NCBI GenBank assembly: GCA_021775795.1
Contig: JAJFHB010000473.1
Coordinates: 1-6,410, forward strand
Source of the DNA: Hyphomicrobiales bacterium
Lineage (GTDB): Bacteria > Pseudomonadota > Alphaproteobacteria > Rhizobiales > JAJFHB01
DNA: 6,410 bases
Direction of reading: 5' to 3'
Both the position numbers and the translations under genes were made by a program. Within the stretch, counting starts at the first letter, position 1. Each line of letters begins with the position of its first letter. Positions 1 to 5,712 of this stretch are shown in pieces. The notes under the pieces are model-generated. The model saw only the letters and a program-made list of their open reading frames with translations. It searched no databases and was not told where the DNA came from.

Positions 1-681
1 GTCGGTGATAAAACTGGTCAGATCGTTTGAGGATGCCCGAGCGCCAAACACGCCTCCAGGCGTTCTTATGAGAGCAAGGGCTGCCTCATGGATGTCGTGG
101 CGCGAGGTCGCAACGCAATCTTCTAGAACGAGACAATCATACCCCCGATCCAAAGCTTCGCGGAGAGTGGATGTCACACAGCAATCCGTTGTCACGCCTG
201 TCAGAATGATGTTGCTGATACCCAGCTTCTGCAAATGAGGATGGATTTCCGTGCTGGCAATTGCACCATATGTGGACTTGTCCAACACCATCTCGCCTTC
301 GGCCGGGGCAAGCTCTTCAACGATGTTCCAGCCAGGCTCACCTCTTACCAGTCCCCTGCCCCTTGGCCCTTCATTTCCAATCCCGTGACTGCGTCCTGTT
401 TCATCAGCCCGTTTCCATGGCTGCAGGTCAGAAAGGTCGCTGGCGTAGCCCTCTCGAGTATGAAAAATCGGGCAACCCCAGGCGCGACATTGGGCGAGCA
501 CCTTGGCGATTGGTTCGATGGGGGCAGCCAGCAGGCTCATGTCCGCTCCCAGGCCGTCCATGTACCCACCTGAGCTGCAGAAATCATGTTGCATGTCGAT
601 GACAAACAACGCCGTATTCGCGACATGCATTTCGCCACATTGGGGATAGTCGATTGGTTCGGCCCTGATCTGTCGTCGCAT
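1..681 (-). CDS. Cysteine hydrolase, isochorismatase superfamily (biuret hydrolase-like), 3' end outside window
   Basis: Reading the minus strand from the ATG at 681-679 gives 227 codons without a stop, running off the left edge. The product is an isochorismatase-fold amidohydrolase, a cytoplasmic enzyme class that cleaves C-N bonds through a Cys nucleophile. The visible triad is Asp29 (in FVIDMQHDF), Lys135 (in LDKSTYGA) and Cys168 (in GVTTDCCV), with the usual cis-peptide segment GVTT before the Cys. The triad spacing (106 and 33 residues) equals that I recall for Rhizobium biuret hydrolase BiuH (Asp36, Lys142, Cys175), and motifs such as APIEPI, HTREGY, RGEPGWNI and GGVFGA also match that group. 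Where BiuH has a Gln before GGVFG, this protein has Pro208, so biuret may not be the substrate. AGAGGA-type ribosome binding site at 688-693 sits 6 bp from the ATG and supports the start. Only a few C-terminal residues should be missing. Family call is firm, substrate is not. Confidence 0.9.
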   Translation of the reverse strand, partial: MRRQIRAEPIDYPQCGEMHVANTALFVIDMQHDFCSSGGYMDGLGADMSLLAAPIEPIAKVLAQCRAWGCPIFHTREGYASDLSDLQPWKRADETGRSHGIGNEGPRGRGLVRGEPGWNIVEELAPAEGEMVLDKSTYGAIASTEIHPHLQKLGISNIILTGVTTDCCVTSTLREALDRGYDCLVLEDCVATSRHDIHEAALALIRTPGGVFGARASSNDLTSFITD

Positions 682-687
682 GATTGT

Positions 688-692
688 TCCTC
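688..692 (-). promoter_or_regulatory. Ribosome binding site of the cysteine hydrolase
   Basis: GAGGA on the minus strand, 6 nt before the ATG at 681-679. It fixes the start of a gene that would otherwise be easy to miss because it has no stop in the window. Confidence 0.65.
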
Positions 693-754
693 TTACGTGG
701 AGTGCAACCGTAATGCAGCAGCAGACCCGTCACAATGCACGCCAGAAAATTCGT

Positions 755-768
755 TTGATCAGCATCAA
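755..768. promoter_or_regulatory. Inverted repeat TTGAT-CAGC-ATCAA in a divergent promoter region (candidate operator)
   Basis: The 122-bp gap (682-803) between the divergent hydrolase and oxidoreductase genes contains a perfect 5-bp-arm inverted repeat with a 4-bp centre. Its size and place fit a dimeric repressor or activator site that could serve both genes. No clear -35/-10 pair was found on either strand in this gap, so the site cannot be positioned against a promoter. A short palindrome like this can occur by chance. Confidence 0.25.
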
Positions 769-803
769 GGAACACTCACCGCTGCAAGCGTACAGCTGTT
801 GCT

Positions 804-1388
804 ATGAACCAAAACATTCTCATTATTGATGGCCACCCAGACCCTGATCCTGAGCGTTTCTGTCACGCTCTCGCAAACGCCTACGCCGAAGGCGCTAGCG
901 AAGCGGGACATCAGGTGCGAACGGTTTCAGCCGCAATATTGGACATCCCCCTTCTGCGCACTGCCGGGGAGTTCACGACAGGGACTGTGTCCGGAGACAT
1001 GAAGAAAGTGCAGGAGGACATCAGCTGGGCAGACCATCTGCTCATCATTTATCCGTTGTGGCTCGGCACCATGCCTGCCCTGTTGAAGGCGCTGTTCGAG
1101 CAGGTGATGCGTCCGGGATTCGCCCTGAATCTGGATGAGACCTTGTGGGGAGAAAAGCCCCTGAAAGGTAAATCCGCCCGTATTGTTGTGACAATGGGGA
1201 TGCCGGCGCTGGTTTACCGTTGGTTCTACGGAGAACACAGCGTGAGAAATCTTGAGCGTAACATTTTAAAGTTTTGTGGAATTTCACCGGTCAGGGAAAC
1301 GCTTATCGGAATGGTTGAAAATTCAAATGACGAAAAGCGTGCTGGCTGGCTGATGCAGATGAGTAAACTGGGCGCGAAGGCGCGCTGA
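804..1388 (+). CDS. NAD(P)H:quinone oxidoreductase-like flavoprotein (Flavodoxin_2 fold)
   Basis: The 194-residue product matches the flavodoxin-like NAD(P)H dehydrogenase (quinone) family that includes MdaB and KefF: soluble enzymes with bound FAD or FMN that pass two electrons from NAD(P)H to quinones or other acceptors. Visible landmarks are the first strand and phosphate-binding loop ILIIDGHPDPDPERF (residues 5-19), the central IIYPLWLGTMPALLKALFEQV (81-101) with the downstream PGFA, and MGMPALVYRWFYG (131-143) near the flavin ring. Length is normal for the family. The ATG at 804 is the only usable start: going upstream the frame meets TGA at 756-758 with no ATG, GTG or TTG in between. 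There is no recognisable Shine-Dalgarno sequence before it, so translation may be weak or the mRNA leaderless. The gene faces away from the cysteine hydrolase and ends 17 bp from the convergent CAP gene. The physiological acceptor is unknown. Confidence 0.85.
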   Translation: MNQNILIIDGHPDPDPERFCHALANAYAEGASEAGHQVRTVSAAILDIPLLRTAGEFTTGTVSGDMKKVQEDISWADHLLIIYPLWLGTMPALLKALFEQVMRPGFALNLDETLWGEKPLKGKSARIVVTMGMPALVYRWFYGEHSVRNLERNILKFCGISPVRETLIGMVENSNDEKRAGWLMQMSKLGAKAR

Positions 1389-1405
1389 CATTCTGGAAAC
1401 CAGGT

Positions 1406-2029
1406 CTAGAAACTATCCTGCTCCAATTCATCGGGGTCGGACGTCATTAGGGCATCCAGTCCCTGAGGCGGCTGTTCCTTTTGCCAGTATATCTGAATGG
1501 CATATATGTGGTCCCCGCGCTGGACCACGCCACTGCTTACGAAGTCATAGTCCCGGTTCATGAGATTGCGGCGGTGACCGGTGCTGTCCACCCACTGCTG
1601 GAAGAGCCTGTCGGCTCTTGCCTCATCATTGCTTCCGCCTTGCGTTTCGCGCGCCGCGTTCTCACCAAAGGCTGGCACATCGTAGCCAGCAAACGCCTGG
1701 AACCGGGCTTCAAACCGGGCGCCGCTTTCGGATTGGTGCCCAACATATGCCCCCAGCAGCATCTCAAGTGCCTGGGCACGTGCTGCATCGCGCAGCAATT
1801 CGCTGGGAGCAAGGTTGCTCCGGTCATTGGTCACACGATAACCGGAAGCTCTTGCGTTCAACCGGGCCTCGAGGTCATCGCGGAATTGAACGTCCTGCGG
1901 TGCTGAGTTGATCAGTTGAAGCGCAAAGGTTCGGTAGGCTTCGCTGGCTTGTGCGTTCTGTGATGCAAGGCTGATCGCCGTTATCAACAGCAATGCTGTC
2001 AGGAAACCTGCTGAAAGTGCGTGCTTCAT
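1406..2029 (-). CDS. Exported CAP (SCP/PR1-like) domain protein
   Basis: The 207-residue product starts with a Sec-type signal peptide: MKH, a hydrophobic stretch to about residue 22, then an AQA|S cleavage site after residue 28. The rest is a CAP domain of the bacterial YkwD kind. The four signature positions are visible: His98 (VGHQSES), Glu123 (FGENAA), Trp146 and His152 (STGHRRNLMN), followed by the conserved IYAIQIYW strand at 175-182. CAP proteins are secreted and their biochemical role in bacteria is mostly unknown; binding of lipids or peptides, or proteolysis, has been proposed for relatives. The tail (residues 194-207) is acidic. The gene lies 47 bp downstream of the TPR-sulfotransferase on the same strand, so it is probably co-transcribed. 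No good ribosome binding site precedes the ATG, but the signal peptide begins exactly there, which supports the start. Confidence 0.88.
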   Translation of the reverse strand: MKHALSAGFLTALLLITAISLASQNAQASEAYRTFALQLINSAPQDVQFRDDLEARLNARASGYRVTNDRSNLAPSELLRDAARAQALEMLLGAYVGHQSESGARFEARFQAFAGYDVPAFGENAARETQGGSNDEARADRLFQQWVDSTGHRRNLMNRDYDFVSSGVVQRGDHIYAIQIYWQKEQPPQGLDALMTSDPDELEQDSF

Positions 2030-2076
2030 CCGCTGCGATGTGCCGAAGCTTTGTGGCGGTTTCGCGTCGATGGTTG

Positions 2077-3750
2077 TTATGCCGCTTTTTCCAAGGCAGC
2101 ACGCAGGGGCTCAAGTTGAGTTTCAAACTCACGCCAACGCCCAACCGACGAAGTATAGATGGGCTGCCGCACCTGCCATTGGCTGGCCGTACGTACGCCC
2201 CGTTCATTTTCATTGAAGCGAAGACAGGCATCGTCCCAGGGCAGTCCAACTCGGTCGATGATCATACGGCTCATCGCCTCTTGATCTGAAATCATGTCCT
2301 CATAGCAAACGTCCATGATCTTGCCGGGTAGTACGCTATGCCAATGATCCATCAACCGGCTGTATTCATTGTGAAAATGCCCCAGATACCCAAGGTCAGT
2401 GGTGAAGGCCAGGGTTTTGACATCGCCGAAGTACTGCAGGTAGCACGACAGGCAAGTGTCCATCGGATCGCGTTGGCAATGCAGGATAGTGGCATTTGGA
2501 TAGAGAACAGAAATCAGTCCCAGGTGGAAAAAATTGAACGGATTTTTGTCCGTGATGCGCAGAGCATCGGGGAACCGCTGCTGCATGTAGTTTCTGTATT
2601 GATCGCCTATGGGCAGTAGTGTTGCGGGCTCTACGAAACCCACGTGTGTTGGGTAACGGAGCGTGCCAGACGATTCTCGCATGAGCGCTTCCGTCAACTG
2701 AGACATCTTTCGCTCTTCGCCACCGGCACCCACTGATGGATGACTGGTCACAATCTGTTCTGTGAGCGTGGTGCCGGATCTTGGCATGCCGACAATGAAA
2801 ACTGGCGCCTCCCAGTCGCAAGCGGCATCGGCCATGTTTTCGAAGACATCAGCATTAAAAGCTTGAATTGATAGGTCAACAAAATGACTTATGCTGTTGG
2901 GATCAAAAGCCGCGATGTCTTTGAGAACCTCATTCGCTTTGCGATAGAGTTCGAAGGCCTCGGCGCTTCGCTTTTGCTTATGAATCAATTTTGCAGCTGA
3001 GAAATAGGCCCCTGCGCGCTTCTCGCCATGCAGTTGGATGTCGGATGCAAGTTCCTTCAATTTCTCGACCGCGGCATCGACGCCGTCCGCGGTTTCGCCC
3101 ATGGCGGCAAGACGAAAATGCGCTTCAGTCAGTTTCGGGTTGAGTTCAAGCGCGCGCTCCAGCGCTGAGCGAGCCCGAGAGTGATCGCCTAAGGTCTGAT
3201 GCTGCAGTCCCTTTTGCAGGTGAGCTTCAGCCGAATTTGGATAGCGTTCTATCAAGCCATCAAAAAGAATGAGCGCTTCTTCAGGTTTCTCGAGATGTGA
3301 CATGGTCCGTCCCAGTGCCAACAAGGTGTCGAGATGGTCGCCATTCAGGGCCACCGCCTTTTTAAAGGCAATGAGGGCTGCATCGAATTGTTTCAACATG
3401 TAGAGGCAGTTACCGAAACGCCGCCACGTCTCAAAGTCCTCCGGCGCCAGGCTCACTGCCTGTTTGTAGCAATGGTAGGCATCTTCACGTCGGTCCTGTT
3501 GGTCGAGAACCGTTGCGAGAGCTACGTAAGGCGCGTGGTTGTGCGGGTTGTTTATCACGAGGCCGCGGCAGATCTTCTCCGCTTCGTCGAGTTTGCCTTG
3601 CTGTCTGAAGCCTTCAGCGCGCAAAAGTTCCTGTGTTCCAGCAGGTGCACCTGTAACTTTTGCCTGAGCGGAAGTCGATCTTGTGGCCTTTGCCAAGCGA
3701 CGTCTCTCGGCCCGGTTCTTGCCGCCTTTTGGTGTGTTTGACTGCAACAT
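2077..3750 (-). CDS. TPR-repeat sulfotransferase (PAPS-dependent)
   Basis: The 557-residue protein joins an N-terminal tetratricopeptide array to a C-terminal sulfotransferase domain. The first 30 residues are basic and likely disordered (KNRAERRRLAKA). About five TPR units follow between residues 40 and 215, recognised by repeated A/G-x3-LAPED- or ALELNPK-type turns (for example 92-105, 126-139, 194-206), with a helical linker to about 310. The sulfotransferase domain carries the 5'-phosphosulfate loop VGMPRSGTTLTEQ (320-332) and the 3'-phosphate motif QRDPMDTCLSCY (426-437), both hallmarks of PAPS binding; the ending WQVRQPIYTSSVGRWR (525-540) is also typical. It should move sulfate from PAPS to a hydroxyl on a glycan, lipid or protein; the TPR part probably binds the acceptor. 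There is no signal peptide or membrane segment, so it is likely cytoplasmic. The ATG at 3750 has a GGGG stretch at about 3756-3759 as a modest ribosome binding site. Acceptor is unknown. Confidence 0.93.
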   Translation of the reverse strand: MLQSNTPKGGKNRAERRRLAKATRSTSAQAKVTGAPAGTQELLRAEGFRQQGKLDEAEKICRGLVINNPHNHAPYVALATVLDQQDRREDAYHCYKQAVSLAPEDFETWRRFGNCLYMLKQFDAALIAFKKAVALNGDHLDTLLALGRTMSHLEKPEEALILFDGLIERYPNSAEAHLQKGLQHQTLGDHSRARSALERALELNPKLTEAHFRLAAMGETADGVDAAVEKLKELASDIQLHGEKRAGAYFSAAKLIHKQKRSAEAFELYRKANEVLKDIAAFDPNSISHFVDLSIQAFNADVFENMADAACDWEAPVFIVGMPRSGTTLTEQIVTSHPSVGAGGEERKMSQLTEALMRESSGTLRYPTHVGFVEPATLLPIGDQYRNYMQQRFPDALRITDKNPFNFFHLGLISVLYPNATILHCQRDPMDTCLSCYLQYFGDVKTLAFTTDLGYLGHFHNEYSRLMDHWHSVLPGKIMDVCYEDMISDQEAMSRMIIDRVGLPWDDACLRFNENERGVRTASQWQVRQPIYTSSVGRWREFETQLEPLRAALEKAA

Positions 3751-3829
3751 CGCGACCCCGTATCTGCCATTTCAATTCAATCTCTCATGCAGGGCCGATT
3801 CGTTTAATATTGCGTTAACCATGTTGTCT

Positions 3830-3838
3830 GGAGGAAGG
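3830..3838 (+). promoter_or_regulatory. Strong Shine-Dalgarno sequence before the leader ORF
   Basis: GGAGGAAGG ends 6 nt before the ATG at 3845. It is the best ribosome binding site in the window and points at a 27-codon ORF rather than at an annotated-size gene. Confidence 0.45.
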
Positions 3839-3844
3839 CTCGGG

Positions 3845-3928
3845 ATGACGGCAGTTGGGGGCCAAAGACAAAGGTTTGGGCACTCCCCAAACACAATTCT
3901 CTTGCCGTATGGGTATTTGAACTCGTAA
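3845..3928 (+). CDS. Candidate 27-residue leader peptide of the HD gene
   Basis: ATG at 3845 follows an excellent Shine-Dalgarno sequence (GGAGGAAGG). The ORF ends with TAA at 3926-3928, 40 bp before the HD gene start. The peptide begins MTAVGGQRQRFG and ends LPYGYLNS; I recognise no family. The start codon lies inside the 5' arm of the long inverted repeat and the stop lies two bases before the 3' arm, so a ribosome translating it would melt the stem. This is the geometry of a regulatory leader peptide. Arg codons AGA and AGG in positions 8 and 10 (RQR) may be slow codons here. It could also be a chance ORF: the composition gives no independent support. Confidence 0.35.
   Translation: MTAVGGQRQRFGHSPNTILLPYGYLNS
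3874..3892 (+). repeat. Hairpin GTTTGGG-CACTC-CCCAAAC
   Basis: Perfect 7-bp stem with a 5-nt loop inside the longer inverted repeat. On the minus strand it is followed by a T-rich stretch (CTTTGTCTTTGG), so it could act as a weak terminator or attenuator for transcripts heading to the sulfotransferase; on the plus strand no T-run follows. Confidence 0.4.
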
Positions 3929-3955
3929 TTTGCCGTCATCCAGTTGATCGCACGT

Positions 3956-3959
3956 GGAG
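3956..3959 (+). promoter_or_regulatory. Ribosome binding site deciding the HD gene start
   Basis: GGAG lies 9 nt before the ATG at 3969. It overlaps the alternative GTG start at 3954, which therefore has no ribosome binding site of its own; this favours the ATG. Confidence 0.6.
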
Positions 3960-3968
3960 CACAAGCCG

Positions 3969-4580
3969 ATGAAAACCGTATCATTCAGTCAAATGAAGGA
4001 TGGCACAGCAGAAGATTACGCACTTCTGCATGAGTTGGAAAAGGACCATGTGTCTGGCACAGCCAAACGCTTGTTGCGTGAACTGGCGAGCCAGGAAGAG
4101 GAAACCATCGCCGGCTACAAAGTCACGCGGCTTGATCATGCGCTGCAATCTGCAACCCGTGCCTATCGCGAAGGTGCTGATGTGGATTGGATTGTCTGTG
4201 CATTGCTGCATGACATCGGGGATGGTCTTGCGCCGCAAAATCACGACCGGTTTGCAGCGGAGATCTTGCGCCCCTTCGTTCGTGAGGAATGCGCGTGGAC
4301 GGTTGAGCATCACGGCTTGTTCCAGACCCACTATTACGGCCACTTTTATGGCTGGGACAGGAATGCCCGGGATGAACACAAGGATCACCCTTACTACCAG
4401 GCGTGCGTTGATTTTTGTGAGCGCTGGGACCAGTCCTGTTTTGATCCGGATTACAAAGCTGAGCCCCTCTCCTTCTTTGAGGACATGGTGGCAGAGGTGT
4501 TCTCCCGCAAACCCTACGAAGCAGACATCATCAAGGAAGGCGTGGCGTCGGGCCTGCCAATGCTGCAGGCAGCGGAGTAA
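3969..4580 (+). CDS. HD-domain protein, likely diiron oxygenase of the PhnZ/MIOX type (COG4341-like)
   Basis: The 203-residue protein (counted from the ATG at 3969) is usually annotated as an HD-domain or predicted phosphohydrolase protein. Metal-ligand candidates are His57 (LDHALQSAT), His81-Asp82 (LLHDIGD), His92 (NHDRFAAEIL), His115 (VEHHGLF) and Asp154 (RWDQ). The order H...HD...H...H...D, with the final Asp in an RWD motif, matches the mixed-valence diiron oxygenase PhnZ, which cleaves the C-P bond of hydroxylated aminoethylphosphonate, and more loosely myo-inositol oxygenase. The true substrate here is unknown; no other phosphonate genes are in the window. Aromatic-rich segments QTHYYGHFYGWD (119-130) and HPYYQACVDF (140-149) probably line the active site. 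The protein is cytoplasmic, without signal or membrane segments. The gene faces away from the sulfotransferase and has an unusual structured leader. Family membership is secure; oxygenase function is inferred. Confidence 0.9.
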   Translation: MKTVSFSQMKDGTAEDYALLHELEKDHVSGTAKRLLRELASQEEETIAGYKVTRLDHALQSATRAYREGADVDWIVCALLHDIGDGLAPQNHDRFAAEILRPFVREECAWTVEHHGLFQTHYYGHFYGWDRNARDEHKDHPYYQACVDFCERWDQSCFDPDYKAEPLSFFEDMVAEVFSRKPYEADIIKEGVASGLPMLQAAE

Positions 4581-4598
4581 GCTGGAACGCTTTCCAGC
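4581..4598. terminator. Hairpin between convergent genes, possible bidirectional terminator
   Basis: Immediately after the HD gene stop (4578-4580) comes GCTGGAA-CGCT-TTCCAGC, a perfect 7-bp stem with a 4-nt loop. It sits in the 35-bp gap between the convergent HD and dehydrogenase genes, the right place for a shared terminator. No T-run follows on either strand, so intrinsic termination would be weak; it may instead protect 3' ends. Confidence 0.45.
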
Positions 4599-4615
4599 CG
4601 ACCTCGACTACCAGC

Positions 4616-5665
4616 TCAGACCTGGGCTCCAACCGATCTCGCCGCTCCTTCAAGCTCGCGCCAGGTTTCATCGTCTATGGGGATGCCTTTTGCTCGCCGC
4701 TCTTTCCTTGAGGCACGTTCCGGGTCTCCAGGTATCAGTACTGGTTCATCTGCTTTTTCCGGTGGTGAAGCCGTTACATAATCCAGCATCTGGTCGATTT
4801 CCCGGTTGTAGCGGTCACCTGCAACAAGGCGGCCCGGGTCGATGATGGTTGAAAGCATATTGTTGATTATCGAGCGGTTGGGCTTCATCGATTGCGGACG
4901 ACAGGTCTCCCCTCCGGTGACGACACCTGCAAGCAACTCATTCACAAGCGCCATGCAATATCCCTTGTGCTCACCAAAGGAGCGGATGGCGCCGCCGGGT
5001 TCCTCAAACATGGCTTCGGGATCGTTCGTGGGCTTGCCCTCTCCGTCATAGAGAATGCCGTCCGCCATCTGCTCGCCCTTGTTTCTGGAGACGCGGACTT
5101 TCCCCATGGCAACGACACTGGTTGCGAAATCCGCGATAACCGGCGGATGGTTGTCTGTTGCGGGCAGGACGCAGCAATAGGGATTGGTGGCGTATCGTGC
5201 GTCTGTTCCGCGGAATGGCGCAACCAGACCTGTGTGCCCATAGACATTCACATGATGCATCGAAACCAAGCCGGCGGCGGCACACTGTTCGCCCCAGGCG
5301 CCAATACGGCAGAGGTGGAACGAGTTGCGGGTGGCAACAACACAAACGCCGTTGTCGCGCGCATGGGCAATGCCGATTTCCATGGCTTCGCGGCCGATGA
5401 CCTGGCCGTAGCCCTGGTGCCCATCGATGACCACCATGGCGCCGTGGTCGGTTACAACCTCTGCATGCTGGTTGGGCAAGAGCTCACCCGACAAGACGGC
5501 TTCCATGTAGGTTGGCAGCATGCCGACGCCATGGCTGTCGTGGCCGGCTAGGTTGGCTTCAACCAGATTGTCGGCAACAAGTTGAGGTTCGTCGCCTTTG
5601 CTGCCGGCCGCCCGGACAACATCCGCCACAAAGTTACGTAATTCGGTGTGATCAATAAGTTTCAT
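4616..5665 (-). CDS. Ldh2-family NAD(P)-dependent 2-hydroxyacid dehydrogenase (YbiC/HcxB-like)
   Basis: The 349-residue product belongs to the malate/L-lactate/ureidoglycolate dehydrogenase (LDH2/MDH2, type-2) family, which interconverts 2-hydroxy acids and 2-oxo acids with NAD(P) and is unrelated to Rossmann-fold lactate dehydrogenases. Signature segments are LAGHDSHGVGMLP (39-51), NSFHLCRIGAWGEQCAAAG (114-132) with the presumed catalytic His117, TNPYCCVLP (160-168), and the cofactor-site EHKGYCMAL (232-240). The C-terminal region (ASPPEK...IPGDPE...RKERRAKGIPID) follows E. coli YbiC (HcxB, hydroxycarboxylate dehydrogenase B) closely as I remember it, so a role on aromatic or small 2-hydroxyacids is more likely than ureidoglycolate; sulfolactate (ComC) is another option in the family. 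Cys119 replaces a Gly common in NSxHxGRIG. It should be a cytoplasmic homodimer. It lies 47 bp downstream of an XRE-cupin regulator on the same strand, which probably controls it. The start lacks a strong ribosome binding site. Confidence 0.9.
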   Translation of the reverse strand: MKLIDHTELRNFVADVVRAAGSKGDEPQLVADNLVEANLAGHDSHGVGMLPTYMEAVLSGELLPNQHAEVVTDHGAMVVIDGHQGYGQVIGREAMEIGIAHARDNGVCVVATRNSFHLCRIGAWGEQCAAAGLVSMHHVNVYGHTGLVAPFRGTDARYATNPYCCVLPATDNHPPVIADFATSVVAMGKVRVSRNKGEQMADGILYDGEGKPTNDPEAMFEEPGGAIRSFGEHKGYCMALVNELLAGVVTGGETCRPQSMKPNRSIINNMLSTIIDPGRLVAGDRYNREIDQMLDYVTASPPEKADEPVLIPGDPERASRKERRAKGIPIDDETWRELEGAARSVGAQV

Positions 5666-5712
5666 GGAATGACACGAACCCTGAGTGTTTGCACTGTCAG
5701 GCTTCTATCGTG

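Larger units (their letters stand above)
3772..3939 (-). other. Possible 55-codon small ORF upstream of the sulfotransferase gene
   Basis: A minus-strand ORF starts at ATG 3939-3937 and ends with TGA 21 bp before the sulfotransferase ATG. The peptide begins MTANYEFKYPYGKRIVF, then has two Cys (residues 20 and 24) and a Pro-rich middle (WPPT, PSLPP). It has three Tyr near its start, which is suggestive beside a sulfotransferase. Against it: no good ribosome binding site, several codons that look rare for this genome (AGA, ATA, TTA), and complete overlap with the inverted-repeat element. Probably not a gene; listed because its position is that of a leader or substrate peptide. Confidence 0.15.
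3843..3941 (+). repeat. 99-bp element bounded by a perfect 11-bp inverted repeat (candidate RNA leader structure)
   Basis: GGATGACGGCA at 3843-3853 is exactly complementary to TGCCGTCATCC at 3931-3941. Inside lies a perfect 7-bp hairpin, GTTTGGG (3874-3880) with CCCAAAC (3886-3892) and a 5-nt loop. A second TGCCGT at 3903-3908 could pair with ACGGCA (3848-3853) instead of the distal arm, giving two mutually exclusive folds. The element lies just upstream of the HD gene and reads into it. This looks like a leader RNA with switch-like pairing, but it matches no riboswitch class I recognise. A small transposable element is less likely because the flanks show no target duplication. Confidence 0.45.

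Noticed and set aside
235..602. Two overlapping plus-strand ORFs of about 112 codons
   Set aside because: They lie antisense to the cysteine hydrolase, whose minus-strand frame carries the complete catalytic triad; the plus-strand products match nothing I recognise.
1393..1403. CTGG-AAA-CCAG hairpin in the 17-bp gap between convergent genes
   Set aside because: Only four base pairs and no T-run; too weak to call a terminator.
1481..1906. Plus-strand ORF of 141 codons
   Set aside because: Antisense to the CAP-domain gene, which has a signal peptide and all signature residues.
3843..3941. Small transposable element (MITE) with 11-bp terminal inverted repeats
   Set aside because: No target-site duplication is visible at the flanks (3837-3842 versus 3942-3947), there is no second copy in the window, and the arms line up with a leader ORF start and stop. 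A genome-wide copy search would settle it.
4000..4845. Plus-strand ORF of 281 codons
   Set aside because: It is a shifted frame of the HD gene that runs on antisense through the end of the dehydrogenase gene; composition is Arg- and Ser-rich as in out-of-frame reading.
4892..5551. Plus-strand ORF of 219 codons
   Set aside because: Antisense shadow of the Ldh2-family dehydrogenase, which carries the family motifs throughout.
4616..5665. Ureidoglycolate dehydrogenase forming an allantoin or ureide pathway with the amidohydrolase at the left edge
   Set aside because: The dehydrogenase resembles YbiC/HcxB more than AllD, the two genes are about 4 kb apart on separate units, and no other allantoin genes are present.
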